DNA from: Simmondsia chinensis
Taxonomy: Eukaryota; Streptophyta; Magnoliopsida; Caryophyllales; Simmondsiaceae
Length of the DNA stretch: 64,000 nucleotides
Direction of reading: 5' to 3'
NCBI GenBank assembly: GCA_018398585.1
Contig: JAGTTD010000020.1
Span: 21,610,350 to 21,674,349 of the forward strand
In this document: in pieces, positions 22,520-34,835 of the stretch
Layout: every line of letters starts with the position of its first letter
Position numbering within the stretch: position 1 is the stretch's first letter
Translations under genes and position numbers: made by a program
The notes under the pieces: model-generated
Databases searched by the model: none
Seen by the model: the letters and a program-made list of their open reading frames with translations, nothing else
What the model was told of the DNA's origin: nothing

Positions 22520-23470
22520 TGTCACGCTCCTCGGATTTGTGACTTCATTTCGGATATGACTTGGAACGTGAATTGATGAATTGAGTTGAGAATGATAGAA
22601 TTTAGAGAATTTGAGATGAGAAAAGAATGTGCATTAGACTTAGATGAGAAAAGAATTAGAATTAAGATGAGAGATAGAATTAGAATTAAGATGAGAGAAA
22701 GAATTGAGATAGAATTTAGATGAAAAGAGAAATAGAGTTTAGATGAGAGAGAGAATAAAGAAAGTATTAGATGAGAGAGTTAAGAGTTGAACTCTTAATT
22801 TCATTCATATTTCATTGGATGATTATTACATTGATATTGCTCTTGTATTTAGAGGAATTGCTAAGTATGATCTAGATCTTTCTAGAATAATCCTAAATCT
22901 GAAAATACAATAAAAATGGCATGAAACATAAAAGGCGGGAAAGTATTTGAATTCAAATGAGAGCGGAAAAGGTGGTTGGGAAGCTTCTAGAGCCGGGCCC
23001 CACCTTTGGGTGTGTTTTGGAGCTGTGCTACCGGTTACCGGCTAGGAAGCACGACCTTGATGCTGCTGGACATATCGCTGGCTAGCTCTTGGCACGGCCT
23101 GACCTTGTTGTGACGTGCGTTGGCACGGTCCTGGACTTGCTGGGCACGACCCTGGCATATGCGGCGCAGATCTGGCTGGGCCCTGACAAGGCCCTAGCTG
23201 TGATCTAGGACAAGGCCTTCGCTGAGCCTCCCGGTCCTTGACATCCACTTCTGCCCGTGACATGCGACCCACGACACGGACCCCGTAGTGAATCGTGATA
23301 CTGTCTTGGCTCGGTTGCTAGCCTCTCTTGACCTTGTCATGGCTAGGGTCATGACCGAACTAGACTTGAACCCGGCCGTGAGCCCTTGACATCCGACCCT
23401 GACACCTGAACCTCTGTCGTTGGTGCCCTTGGTTGTTGCGTAGGACATTGTCACGGCTAGGGTCGTGACA
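22520..23470 (-). repeat. 5' LTR of the LARD
   Basis: 951 bp, about 95 percent identical by eye to the 3' LTR, with small indels. It is flanked outside by CCAAA. Confidence 0.93.
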
Positions 23471-23475
23471 CCAAA

Positions 23476-23879
23476 TGGACAGTAATTTTCGCGGTTTTTT
23501 TTTTTTTTTTTTTATGAATAATAGGAAGGCTCTTAAATTTTTTTAGTACTTTTAATTTTCTTTGTAGTAAATAGGGCCTTTTTTGACATGATGACAACAT
23601 ATTAAGGGGTAAAAGTAAAAGTGATAGGTCATCTTAAATACCCAATATAATATATTGACCAAAATATTCTCTTGACCCTTTGTTCAAGAAAAAAAAAAGA
23701 AAGAAAAACTCTCACTATTGACCCTTAATCTCCCTTCCCTTTATTGGGTATTTAGAGTGACCTTCGATGTAAAGAAGGTAACTTTCGCTTACATACCGTG
23801 GTGGTTATTTAAAGTGGTATGCCAAGTTATCTTTCTTTTTTAAATATGTTTTCATCACATCGAAGAGAATCATATTTAT
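23476..23879. other. AT-rich spacer, no feature seen
   Basis: Between the LARD and the copia element. A poly(T) run at 23499-23513 is the only structure. Confidence 0.5.
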
Positions 23880-24141
23880 TGTTAGAATATATAGTAATAA
23901 TTGAATATATGGTTAGAATATATTGTATAAGATTATGTTAGAATATATTATGGCTAGAATATATTGTGTTGAATATATAGTTAGAATATATTGTATAGGA
24001 TTATGTTAGAATATATTATATTATAGCTAGAATATATTGTGTATGATTAATATGTATATGTTTTCATATATTGTAATTATGAGTTCATTATAAATACAAG
24101 AGGGGGTCACCTCATTTGGTGTGTTCAATCCTAAATTTTCA
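23880..24141 (+). repeat. 5' LTR of the copia element
   Basis: 262 bp, TGTTAGAATATA to AAATTTTCA. It contains internal reiterations of TTAGAATATATTGTATA. It is longer than the 3' LTR by about 45 bp because of an extra repeat unit. Confidence 0.9.
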
Positions 24142-24434
24142 TGGTATAAGAGCTACCGAAAGCTTAAAACTCTCTCTCTCTCTCTCTCCAAGACAAACTC
24201 TAGCCTCCCTTTTCTTCTTCCTTTTCCTAAAAAAAAAAAAAAATGAGAGAACCTAAATTAAAATTAAAACCCTAGCCCAAAGCCGCCGTCGGCTAGCTGT
24301 CTTCTCTCTCACGTGCCGCGGCCCCTCTTGAGGCTAACCCTAACCAAGTTCCTTTGCTTCTTGTGTTTTACACTCAACCAGCAGTAACATCGTCAGCCAC
24401 TATTCCAAGAAAAAAAAAGAGGTGATTTTCGCTG

Positions 24435-25061
24435 TTGATTGTGCTTGCTCCGATGATTGATTTTGTTTCACAACCTGGGCTACCTTTCTTCGGTGCTTCT
24501 ATGTATGGTGAGAATATGTTATCTACTCCACACTTTTATCCTGTAAATAATACTTATGCTGCTGGTTCTAAAATTTATTCAGGGTTTGCATCTCCTCACC
24601 ATATTTTTCAATCTTTTACTGCTCCTTCTAATCCTATGATTAATTTTCCCTGGATAATGGATAGTGGTGCATCATCTCATATGACTAATAACCGTAGATT
24701 TCTTTCATCGCTTAGTCCTTATCGTGGCTCTGATAAAATATTGGTTGGCAATGGTGCCTCTTTATCAATTGCTGGGGTTAGATCTAGTTTTCTTAGTAGA
24801 CCTGTTGGTCGTTTCAATTTACATAATGTCCTATATGTTCCTGGTCTTTTCACTAATTTAATATCTGTACGCCAATTTTGTAAAGATAATTGTTACCTTT
24901 TAGAATTTAACTCGGGTAGTTTTTCCATTACAAATGCCAAAACAATGTCCCTTATAATTCACTGTGCTAGCTCGGGGCCTCTTTTCTCCGTTCCTAAGTC
25001 ATCCTCTACGCATGTTTCATTTGTTGCTTCTCAGATTACGCAGTCTCTCTGGCATTGCTGA
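24435..25061 (+). pseudogene. Copia protease and GAG-pre-integrase fragment
   Basis: The frame contains the aspartic protease site WIMDSGASSHMTNN and the NVLYVPGLFTNLISV block, then enters the pre-integrase motif at LWHC before a stop. Little gag sequence precedes it, so the first roughly 1 kb of coding sequence has been deleted. Confidence 0.85.
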
Positions 25062-25843
25062 CTTGGTCATCCTGGGCAGCCGGTATTCACCTCATTAGTC
25101 AAACACAAATTTATTTCCTGTTCAGGTTTTACTTTAGAGTCCAGTCTTTGTCATGCTTGTCAATTAGGCAATCACAGTCGTTTACCTTTTCAAAAGTCTG
25201 TTTCCTTTACGTCTCGTCTTTTGATATCGTTCATTCTGATGTATGGACATCACCTATTATTAGCTTCAGTGGTTACAAGTATTATTTGCTATTTTTGGAT
25301 GACTATTCTAATTTTTTGTGGATTTACCCGATACGTGCTAAATATGAGGTGTTTGATTTATTTGTTTAATTTCGAAATCTCGTGCTTAACCAATTTCGGA
25401 TGGAGGTGAAACAATTTCAGTGTGATAATGGCACCGAATACATTAACCCGGATTTTAATAAGTTGTTTGCTGAACGGGGTATTCTTAGTCGAATTTCATG
25501 TCCATATACGTCCCAACAAAATGGGAAAGTTAAACGAATGCATAAAATTGCTGGAAATATGATGCGTACTTTGTTGTTTCAAGCTTGTATGCCTTTAGAG
25601 TATTGGGTGGAGGCTGTTCTTGCCGCTACATATATAAAAAATCTTTTTCCCTCTACCTCTATTAAGAAGAAAATACCCTTTCAACGTCTTTACAAGAAAA
25701 AAGCCTCCTATGATCGTCTTAGGGTTTTTGGTTGTGCCTGTTATCACAACTTAAGTGCTACTGCGCCGCATAAACTAGCACCACGGTCCTCATTATGTGT
25801 CTTTTTGGGGTACTCGCTGAACTATAAGGATACAAGTGTTTAA
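25055..25843 (+). pseudogene. Copia integrase fragments
   Basis: Two frames cover the integrase core: FDIVHSDVWTSPIIS with YYLLFLDDYSNFLWIYP, then FQCDNGTEYINPDF and YTSQQNGKVKRMHKI with the C-terminal block VFGCACYHN. The conserved aspartates of the core can be seen, but a frameshift near 25370 separates them. Confidence 0.85.
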
Positions 25844-26269
25844 ATCTCATGACTAACAAAATTGTTATCTCGAGACATATTATTTTTGATGAAACAGATT
25901 TTCCTCTAGCCCTGTTGGGGGCCACTTCGCAGCATACTATGCATCGTCTTTAGCAGATGTTCAAACCTCCACTTGATGCGTCACCTTTCTGTGGCCTATT
26001 GCCCCTCCCGGTTCCATCTCCCACACCCTCCACTCCTGCGGCTCCCTCGCCTCCTCCATTGCCTTCCTCTAATACTAGTTTAACGTGGCCCACGCATCCA
26101 CCGCAACCACTGCCACTGCCATTATCACCATCGCCCGAGCCACCTGCCTCTTCTCGATCAGTTCATCCCATAGTTACTCAGTCTAAGGCTGGTATTACTA
26201 AGCCTCATCTCAAACTCTCAATGGTTGCTCTTTCTGCTATAACTGATATTCCTTATTTCTACAAGTAAG

Positions 26270-26840
26270 CACTTAATGATGATAATTGGAAAAATGCAAT
26301 GCTTGATGAATATAATGCACTTCAACGTAACCACACTTGGACACTTGTTCCAAAACCAAGTACTGCTATAAGGCACGCTTACGCAACAGTATGGTATTGA
26401 TTATGATGAGACTTTTAGTCCAGTTGTCAAACCGGCCACTGTTCGTACTGTCTTAACCATCGCCACATCACGAAAATGGCCCATTCATCAGCTTGATGTT
26501 AAAAATACCTTTTTAAATGGCACATTTAATGAAAAAGTGTATATGAAGCAGCCACCGGGTTTTGTAAATTCTGATTTTCCATATTACGTTTACAAGCTTA
26601 ATAAATCATTGTATGGATTGAAGCAAGCACCCGTGCATGGTATAAGCGTTTTTCATCCTTTCTTCATCGCCTTGGTTTTCACAGTTGCAAGTCTGATTCT
26701 TTCATGTTCACTGTATGACGTGGGACTGATATGGCTATTTTGCTGCTTTATGTGGATGATATTGTTTTTACTGCTTCCTCTACTGCCTTCCTGTAGACTT
26801 TACCGCACTCTCTTTAGTGTGAATTTGATATGACAATTTG
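26270..26840 (+). pseudogene. Copia reverse transcriptase, internally deleted
   Basis: The region starts with WKNAMLDEYNALQRNHTWTL, then jumps to [20 protein letters not shown], missing the RT finger segment between. It continues [24 protein letters not shown] and, in another frame, LLYVDDIVF. The YVDD catalytic motif survives, but the frame does not. Confidence 0.85.
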
Positions 26841-27182
26841 GGACGTCTCAACTACTTTATTGGAATCTCTGTTTTCTCACCTTCCTGATGGTTTATTCTT
26901 ATCTCAGTCCAAGTATGTTCATGATTTGCTCGAGAAGACTGACATGTTAGCCTGCAACCCGTAGCTACTCCCACGGATTCCAAATCCAAGCTCTCTGCTT
27001 CTGATGGGGAGCTTATGACCGATGTCACCTTGTATCGGTCGGTTGTCGGTGCATTACAGTATCTAACCTTTACTCGTCCTGATATCTCTTATGCAGTGCA
27101 ACAGGTGTGTCTGTTTATGCATGCTCCTAGTCTTTCTCATTGGGTTGTTGTCAAATGTATTCTTCATTATGTTTGAGGTACT

Positions 27183-27716
27183 ATGAACCATGGCCTTGCT
27201 ATCTCTCCTGGTGTCCTTGATCAGCTTGTGGCCTATTCTGATGCTGATTGGGCCGGTTGTCCTGACACATGTCGTTCCACCTCCGACTTTTGTGTGTTTT
27301 TTGGTGGTAACCTTGTTTCCTGGTCCTCCAAACGACAGCCCACCGTCTCTCACTCCAGTGCTGAAGCAGAATATCGCGCAGTTGCCAATTCCGTTTCAGA
27401 GTGTTGTTGGCTGCGGTCTCTCCTCGGTGAGCTTGGCATCACTATTCCTAAAGCAACCCTGGTCTACTGTGACAATGTTTCAACAACCTGTCTCTCCACT
27501 AATCCCATTCAGCATGTTCGTACTAAACACATCGAAATCGACATTCATTTTGTGAGTGAAAGAGTTCACATGGGCCTTGCTCGTGTCCTTCATGTTCCCT
27601 CTTCACAACAGCTTGCTGATATTTTTACTAAGAGTCCTCCTCGACAGTTATTTTTATTTTTCAAACACAATCTTTGCTTTCGGTCACCTCCTGCCTTGAA
27701 TGAGGGGGGATGTTAG
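27183..27716 (+). pseudogene. Copia RNase H, open frame
   Basis: 178 open codons including YSDADWAGCPDTCRSTSDF, SSAEAEYRAVA, YCDNVSTTCLS and HIEIDIHFV. The catalytic D, E and D residues are all present. It ends just upstream of the purine tract and 3' LTR. This is the best-preserved domain of the element. Confidence 0.88.
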
Positions 27717-27927
27717 AATATATGGTAATAATTGAATATATGGTTAGAATATATTGTATAGGATTATGTTAGAATATACTATATTATGGCTAGAATATAT
27801 TGTGCTCAAAAAAAAAATATTATGTATGATTAATATGTACATATTTTCATATATTGTAATTATGAGTTCATTATAAATATAAAGAGGGGGGGCCACCTCA
27901 TTTAGTTTGTCTAATCCTAAATTTTCA
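27711..27927 (+). repeat. 3' LTR of the copia element
   Basis: 217 bp, TGTTAGAATATA to AAATTTTCA, followed by the TTTAT target duplication. Confidence 0.9.
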
Positions 27928-28106
27928 TTTATTAATACAAGAAAAATGAGATAGTAAAAATTTAAATAAAGAAAATAAAATACATTTTTATTATTTAATA
28001 AACATAATGGTATTAAAATATAAATAACATGAATTTTAATAAAAAAGACCGCGAATAATGTTGGCGTTTCCTACCAAATATTCGCATCCTCTTAAAATAT
28101 ACCAAA

Positions 28107-28276
28107 GAGGGCACCAACACACCATCACCGGATCCAATTAGAACTCCGAAGTTAAGCGTGCTTGAGCGAGAGTAGTACCAGGATGGGTGACTTCCTAGGA
28201 AGTCCTCACCCTCAGGTTGGGGGCACTGGGAACAACCTCTTTTCAGGTTAACACCTTGAGGCACTGGGTATGTTCC
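28107..28276 (+). mobile_element. 5S-rRNA-headed SINE, internally deleted tail
   Basis: Positions 28107 to about 28212 follow plant 5S rRNA, including the internal promoter region (GAAGTTAAGCGTGCTTGAG, then AGGATGGGTGAC). The sequence then switches to the SINE body CAGGTTGGGGGCACTGGG and ends GGCACTGGGTATGTTCC. Compared with the copy at 62858 it lacks the middle of the tail (GGCTGCGTACAT to GCGGGAG). Confidence 0.75.
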
Positions 28277-28279
28277 AAT

Positions 28280-29700
28280 TACACGAGACAAATTTATTAA
28301 TTAACTATTATTATTTTCATTTATTTATTTTTGGATTAATTTATGTTACAGTGCCTTAATATTTTTGAAAATAATAAGGACATTCACCTTTTTGATTTAA
28401 TAAAAATACTTCTAAGTTCTTGTGATGTTAGTTAAAAGACCCCTTTCTGGACATGATGAGTTCATTTTTTATCGACAGATGTGGCTTGTCAACTACTTTT
28501 TTTAATAATGCCATGGTAAAAGGGCAAAGCAACCATTCAATAACCATTATTTTTAACAAATTAGGGGTAAACATATAGTTTGTACATAATATAACATTTT
28601 AAATTTCGTACTTATAAAGTAAAAATAAGGGTATTAAAGGGTATCTTTGTTATTTTACTGTAACATTAATAAAAAACAGTTGTCACGTCATTTCTTTTGA
28701 TAGAAAATAATATCACCACATTGGAAAGGAGCTTTTTTATTAATACAACAAAAATTTAGGACCTTTTTTATTAATTCAAAAAGGTCGTCCTTTTTATTAT
28801 TTATAAAAACTGTCGAGATACTAAAATGTGAAGAGCCCTTTAATTTTTGAAATTTTGAACTAAAGCTTTTTTAAGTTAAGTTTTTTGGTTTTTTTTTTTG
28901 TTTAATATTGAAAACCATCTAAATTTTAAGTCCGATATTAAAAAATACCTAAATTTTGTAATTTTTCAATGTCACAACTAAATAAAACAACAATAATAAC
29001 AAACCCAGTGTCACATAGACTCAATAGAGTAGAGTCGGGAGGGGACACGTACACAACATTACCCATTTGGGATGCTACCTTAAAGCAAAACTGCATCCAA
29101 TTGCCCCCATCCTTTTCTATTTTTGTATATAATTGCTATTTTTCAGCATTTGAGTAAGTCCTTTAAAAACTGAAAAACTTAAAAAATAAAAAATCATTTT
29201 CTGAATTTGATACTTAATCTCTAAAAATCAAATATAAAATAAAAATATATACAAAACATGTCCTATGTTTGTTTTAACCTTCTTAAATGTTAGTAGTGTG
29301 CATTTTTTTTAAAAATTTTTTATTCTACAGACTTTCAGTTAAGTATGGTTGTACTCTATCTATTATAGCGAAATACCCCCATTCTCAAAAGACTCGAACT
29401 CCAATCTAAGCTATTATAAAAAAGTGTGATCAGAAGTCTTAAACCCCAATTTAATCATTGTAATAGGTGTCATTTAATATTCTAAGCCATACAAAAAAAT
29501 AATTATCTTCTATACATTAAATTTAATGGGTCACCAATATATAAAAATAAAAAAATAGATAAAATTTTAATAAAATTAAACAAATCTCTAATGTTAGAAT
29601 ACATAAAGAGAAATCACATTATCTTCTTTATAATTAATAATGAAATACGAGCAAATGATGCAATGTTGACATGCCACCAGCTAATACATACGTGCTCTAC
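28280..29700. other. AT-rich DNA, no feature seen
   Basis: Low-complexity sequence with many stops in all frames and no terminal repeats I could pair. Confidence 0.5.
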
Positions 29701-29702
29701 GC

Positions 29703-29985
29703 CTTTTTTTTGTTTGTATTTTCTGTAATTAGTGATAGAGTCGCAGAACAAAGCAGGCAACTCGATCAAGCGAGTCCTAAGTCAGCCTGTACAAAAACGG
29801 GGACCAAAAAAGAAAACCAAATAAAGGAAGACAAGCAAAACACGAGTCTCGAACACGGCTAGGCAAGACATCGAAAACAAGACCAACCAAAAGACAGGAA
29901 AAAGGGACAACAACGCGATAAATCTATTGAAGCAAGGCACTCAGTGAATACGCATCAAATCCATCAAAGTTCAGTCCGAATCTTT
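29703..29985 (-). mobile_element. 5'-truncated LINE 3' end
   Basis: On the minus strand it reads RFGLNFDGFDAYSLSALLQ then stop, the C-terminus of the L1 ORF1-like protein. A 3' UTR follows and ends in an A-rich tail (TTTTTTTTG on plus near 29703). It resembles the ends of the ORF1-only LINEs but is a different subfamily. A fragment of the same UTR occurs at 39430-39590. Confidence 0.65.
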
Positions 29986-29989
29986 GGAT

Positions 29990-30640
29990 AAATAACATAT
30001 TAGTACGATGATGTTTGATGTACTAGTTTGTAATCCACAAACTTTATATAATAGTTAAAAAGCTTCATGTCTTTAATAAATTAGTTCAACTGATAGTATA
30101 AAACGGTGTCAAACTTGCTGTTATTTGTTAGTAAACCCATCATCCTTACTATTCCCTTTATCCCACACACGAACATCAATGCTGTAACAATACTAATGAA
30201 GAAGAGTAGGACGAGAGATCTATTTTATACCCTTAGACCCCATCGCCTAAACTGTTTTATTAAATACATGTAACTTTTGGATTAAAATATTATTTATAAA
30301 GTTTGGTGATACATAATTAATACACCAAGCCTAAGGGTATTAGTATGTATTTTACCCTATCTATCGAAGACAAACTACTATCCTTCCCATTCGAACTCTA
30401 TCTTTATAACTAAGAACCAACTCAAACTTATCTTATCCAATCAAACCAATGTAAGTTGACCACTTGTTTCACGTGGAAGAATTCAATGCATGTATTAGTA
30501 TGAGTTGTATCTAATTGTCATTTTTTGTATTCTATATTACTAGTTTGTAATTGCTAATCTATCTATATATTTAATGTCAAGTATTCCTTTCCCCTGATTC
30601 CACAATTTTCCAATTGAAGCAATTTCCAAGATGGAGCCAA
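29990..30640. other. Segmental duplication block 1 (pairs with 57665-58365)
   Basis: Near-identical order of sequence in both places, for example AATGTTTGATGTACTA near 30010 and 57685, and TTCATGTGGAAGAATTCAATG-type sequence near 30470 and 58155. No gene. It is the distal part of the 3' flank of GH3 B. Confidence 0.85.
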
Positions 30641-30959
30641 ATACGTTTGTCATTTTTATTTTATTTTATTTTATTTATTTATTATTATTATTAATTTTTT
30701 TTTTTTTTTAGAATGTTAAAGACAAATGGATCAGCTTCAGGTCTTCCCTCCAAGCACGGGGCGGCCTGAAGTTTTAGAATGGGAAATAAGGATGAGGATG
30801 CTAGAAGGATCCAAATTTGTGACTAGGAAATCCGATCGCTTGTAGCCCTCACCTGCCATAAAGTCCATAGACCTGTTAAATTCTCTGTACACATGAGAGA
30901 AAGAGAAAAACTGCAGACTTTGACAAATTAACCGAATATCCTCCATGATGGCAGAGATC

Positions 30960-31205
30960 TCACTGGGAAGCGAACCTGCCCTGAAGGATTCTGATCACCA
31001 CCTGGTTATCTCCTTCCAAAATAACATGCAAAGCACCCCTTTGAACAGCCTCTAAGATTCCATACCTAGCAGCTAGCGCTTCAGCCACAATGACTAGGGC
31101 ATTACTCAGTCTTCTAGAGCCACCCGCAATGATCTCGCCTCTATGGTTTCGGATGATGAATCCAACAGCAGCTTCAGACCCACGTCTGGACCCGTCGAAG
31201 TTCAT
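30960..31205 (-). pseudogene. LINE RNase H-like domain (RVT_3 type)
   Basis: Reads MNFDGSRRGSEAAVGFIIRN, then AEALAARYGI and EGDNQVVIRIL. The D, E, D metal-binding positions are all visible. This plant LINE-type RNase H follows the zinc-binding region of the RT polyprotein. Frame breaks on both sides. Confidence 0.85.
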
Positions 31206-31970
31206 CTTCCACCAACCCTCTTCCGGGTGGACCCAGGTAAACCCATATATTCACAACTTTGCTTGGTAGCCTCCCTAGTAGAGGAGCAATCAAAAAATCA
31301 AGCCTGTTTCTGCACTCCCACTCCAGACACATGGCCCGAACCCTATTGACTGTCTGGATCGGGAGGGAGATCTCACCTCTGAAGATAGCCGAGTTCCTGT
31401 CCTTCCAAAGACCCCAACAGAGAACCGCAAAACTTTCTGCATCGTTTCTTCCTAGTCTTGATCTCAGTTCGTCTTCAATCCTGAAGTTGGATGGCTCAGT
31501 CATACCCCAGCTGGCAACAGCTGCATTCCTCCAGACATCCTTGGCGCGGGGGTAGTTTAGGAGAATGTGAGATATGTCCTCCATACTAGCCAGATACACT
31601 CATCATTCCAGTTAAGAACTCACTTCTTCATTTGTTCCCCAGTGGCCAGACAATTGTTCAAGACTTGCCAAATGAAGAGTTTTACCTTTGGATGGATATC
31701 CATATTCCAAATCGACTTGAATTCCTAGCTGTTTCTGTCTTCCCAACTCAAGTTATGAGCCAGCCAGTTTGTAGACTTCACACTAAATTCCCCAGAACTC
31801 ATGAAACCCCAGCACAAATGGTCTTCTGTCCATTTCTTTGGGAGAGGCACCCCTAGAATATTATGCAAAATGTCTTGAGACACAACAGCGCTTAGAGCCT
31901 CACTATTCGATTCCCCATCAATAATGAAGTCTTTTACTTTGAGGGAAATATTAATGCCATCCCCATTCAC
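31174..31970 (-). pseudogene. LINE zinc-binding (zf-RVT) and connector region
   Basis: Fragments include KKWTEDHLCWGFMSSGEFSV, then a stretch around EDISHILLNYPRAKDVWRNA and a CWGLWKDRNSAIFRG segment. This is the pattern found downstream of plant LINE RT. Two frames, no intact domain. Confidence 0.75.
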
Positions 31971-31973
31971 CCC

Positions 31974-33570
31974 TTAATTCTCCAACAGTGGGCCATTTAA
32001 AACCCACCAATCAGTCCAGAAATTTATGCGGGCACCATTACCCACCCTCCACTTAAGTCCTTTCCTCAGAAGTGAGAGGGTATCCAGGATGCCTTTCCAT
32101 GCTAAGGAGTCGAAATTCTTCTTCCTGTACTCAAAAAGATGCTTACCCTTGAGATATTTATCTCTGACTAGTTTGGCCCATAAACTGTCTTCATTCATCA
32201 GAACTCTCCATCCCAATTTGCAAAGGAAAGCTTGGTTTACAACTTCCATCTTACGAAGCCCAAGCCCTCCTGCACTCCTGAGTTTACAGACCTTACTCCA
32301 AGCTACAAGATTAATTCCTTTCCTATTATCCTTGTTCCAGAAGAATTGTCTACATATTCTATCTCTTTCCTTGCAGACTGTCTTTGGCAATCTGAAGCAC
32401 TGCATGATGTGGCTTGGCATAGTTTTGACTGAAGGCTGAATCAGCGTGGCACGTCCTGCTTTGGAAAGCTTTCCAGCTTTCCATCGCAAGACTTTCGATT
32501 CCATTCGAGAGATTAGATCCCCTGATACCTGGGAGAGGAACCTTCCACTCTCAAAATTGCACCCAAGATATTTTCCCAGCATGTTGCTGTTCGGAATCCC
32601 CAAGATGTCACTCATTTGCTGTCTGTACTGTCTCTCTACATTGGTAGGAAAAACAACAGAAGGCCTTGCTCTCTTAACTAGAAGACTTAATTCCTCACCA
32701 AAAATACTAATCATGTTGTTTAATCTTTGAGCTGCTTCTGCCTTCGCTTCACAAAATAGAAGGCAGTCGTCGTTAAAGAATAATCCTGGAATTTGCGCAG
32801 CTCCTCTTGCTATTCTGACACCAATACCTATTTTTCTTACCATACAAAGCTCCTAGAGATTGGTTTCCAGGACCCCAAGGCACAAGATGAACAGCTACGG
32901 AGATAGCGGGTCTCCTTGGCGGAGACCCCGGGATGGGGAGAACCACCCCATGGGTTTGTCATCAACTAGCACTGAGAAGGACGTTGTTGACACACATACA
33001 ATAACCCAGATGATCCACTTCTCATGGAAGCCCAACTTCTTTAGGGTCTCGGCTAGGAACTGCCACTCTATTCTATCATAAGCCTTTTCCATGCCGAGTT
33101 TAGCTGCGATCCAGCCCGATTTCCCCTGTTTTCATTTAAAAGCTGCCATGATTTCATGGGCAACCAGGATATTATCCTGGATTGACCTTCCTGGAACAAA
33201 TGCCGACTACCACTGAGACACCACCTTTCCAAGCATTGGTTTCAACCTGTTAGCTAGAAGCTTGGCAATAATTTTATACAGAACATTACATAGGCTGATA
33301 GGCCGATAGTGGTTTACCGTTTGGGGGGAGTCATTTTTGGGAATCAAAGTTATGAAGGTGTGGCAGGGAACCCCCCCTCAGCGTGGCTCTGATGGCATTG
33401 CAGATATCTTTCCCCACCAGACCCCAATAGGTTTTGTAAAGAAAGCTGAAAAACTATCCGGGCCTGGCGTTTTGTTTAGGTTCATACTAAAAACAGCTTC
33501 CTTAATCTCCATGTCCGAGACTTCGGAGATTATGCGACTATTGTCCTCATCTGTTACTCTCTTTTTCACA
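31974..33570 (-). pseudogene. LINE reverse transcriptase
   Basis: Blocks in order: NKTPGPDSFSAFF, DMEKAYDRIEW-type (MEKAYDRIEWQFLAETLKKL), RGLRQGDPLSP, then the active-site block GLFFNDDCLLF and KYLGCNFESGRFL, with the thumb motif KVLRWKAGKLSKAGRATLIQ. The usual FADD is FNDD here. The last 289 codons are open; upstream parts are separated by frameshifts. Confidence 0.9.
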
Positions 33571-33830
33571 GGTGCCAGGGAGGGGAAGGAGGATCTACTT
33601 CCTCTAGTCCTGAAATTGTTCTTAAATTTCGGGATGAAACTATTTGCGATCTCATTCTTTTAAGAGACTGAGATTCCGAGCTCATTTTTAATTTCCATGA
33701 TGCCTCGTCTCCTTCTTTTTGCGAGGATAGAAGCACCAAAAAAACTAGAGTTCCTATCCCCTTTCGTAAGCCATTCCTTACGCCAAAACTTAGCCCAGTA
33801 CTTATGATTAAAAAACAAAAGTTTTTCCCT

Positions 33831-34835
33831 CTACAGGAATAAACGTTTGAGTTTTTGGTTTAGATGTAGATCGTTAAGTCGGTCCACCAGTTTGTCCTGG
33901 ACCTCTTGAATTCTGTGTTCATTTCTTTCAACATTGTTCTTAACCCTACCAAGAGTTATGTCTTTATTTTCCTTGAGACCTTTTTCAATGAACTTTAGTC
34001 TCTGGGTAATCTCGAATAGTCTAGAGCCCCTAAACCTGGTACGCCAGGCAAGCCTGACAATACCTTCAGTAACTCTAAACTTTGCCCATCCCGCTTGGAA
34101 AAGGAATGGCGGGGCCTTGGTAAGACCCTCTTCGTCGGTACATAGAATCATCGGGGAATGATCCGATACCGGGCCGAATCCGTTATACACGAAGGCCTTG
34201 GGGAAGCAAAGGTTCCAATCGCGATTAACCAAGGCCCTAGCCAATGTTTCCTGAATATAAGTTCCATTGATTGAATTTGCCCAGGTAAATTTTTGTCCTG
34301 ACCAAGCGAGCTCTAATAGCCCGAATTTGGAGCACAAACCCTTAAGGCGTGCAAACCTCCGAGAAGAGGGCGGAGGCCCCCCAAGTTTGTCCTCCGGGCT
34401 CAGTAACTCATTAAAATTACCTATGAGGCACCATGGGAGGTTATTCAAAGTGTTAAGTTCCAAAAGATCATTCCAAAAAGGTTTTTTTTTTCCCGCTTCT
34501 TTGCCAGGGCGTAAACAAAGGACACCGTGCCCTTTTTGTTTCCAACCTTATCTCTTACTATGGTATGAGCAATCCCATGGTCCCCATACTGGATGCTTAG
34601 CTTGCACTGGTTGGAATTCCACAAGAGCCAAAGCCCACCCACATGGTTGACTGGAGGGGAGTAATGGCTCTTGTCAAATCCCAGTCTCACTTGTATTTTT
34701 TCTAGGGGTTGATTACTCACAAGCGATTCCAGGATCGCAATCAAATCAGGCCTGAATTTTTTGACTAGGCCCTCCAGTTGTTGTTGGGCCACCTCTCGGA
34801 CTAAACCTCAGATATTCCAAACAACAATCTTCATG
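33831..34835 (-). pseudogene. LINE AP-endonuclease domain
   Basis: Starts with a degenerate MKIVVWNI motif near 34835, then RPDLIAILESLVS (catalytic E region), WCLIGNFNELLSPEDKLGG and the terminal SDHSPMIL block. A frameshift near the T run at 34485 divides it. In active L1 elements this domain nicks the target site. Confidence 0.85.

Larger units (their letters stand above)
18530..23475 (-). mobile_element. Complete non-autonomous LTR retrotransposon (LARD-like)
   Basis: Two direct LTRs (18535-19495 and 22520-23470) enclose about 3.0 kb. The target duplication CCAAA occurs at 18530-18534 and 23471-23475. Orientation is minus: a perfect initiator-tRNA-Met type PBS (TGGTATCAGAGCCA) adjoins the right LTR, and a purine tract (AGGGGAAGGGAT) adjoins the left LTR. 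I find no protease, RT, RNase H or integrase motif in the interior. It carries a PTB-like RRM frame and a downstream low-complexity frame instead. Confidence 0.9.
23880..27927 (+). mobile_element. Ty1/copia element with both LTRs, decayed
   Basis: The 5' LTR is 23880-24141 and the 3' LTR 27711-27927; the target duplication TTTAT lies at 23875-23879 and 27928-27932. A PBS (TGGTATAAGAGCTACC at 24142, near tRNA-Met type) and a PPT (GAATGAGGGGGGA ending 27710) are in place. Pol domains run in copia order: protease, pre-integrase, integrase, RT, RNase H. Gag is almost entirely missing, the RT region has an internal deletion, and several frames are broken. Confidence 0.93.

Noticed and set aside
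1..27927. Endogenous pararetrovirus insertions
   Set aside because: All RT-bearing segments show copia, Ty3 or L1 domain order. No movement or coat protein motifs were seen.
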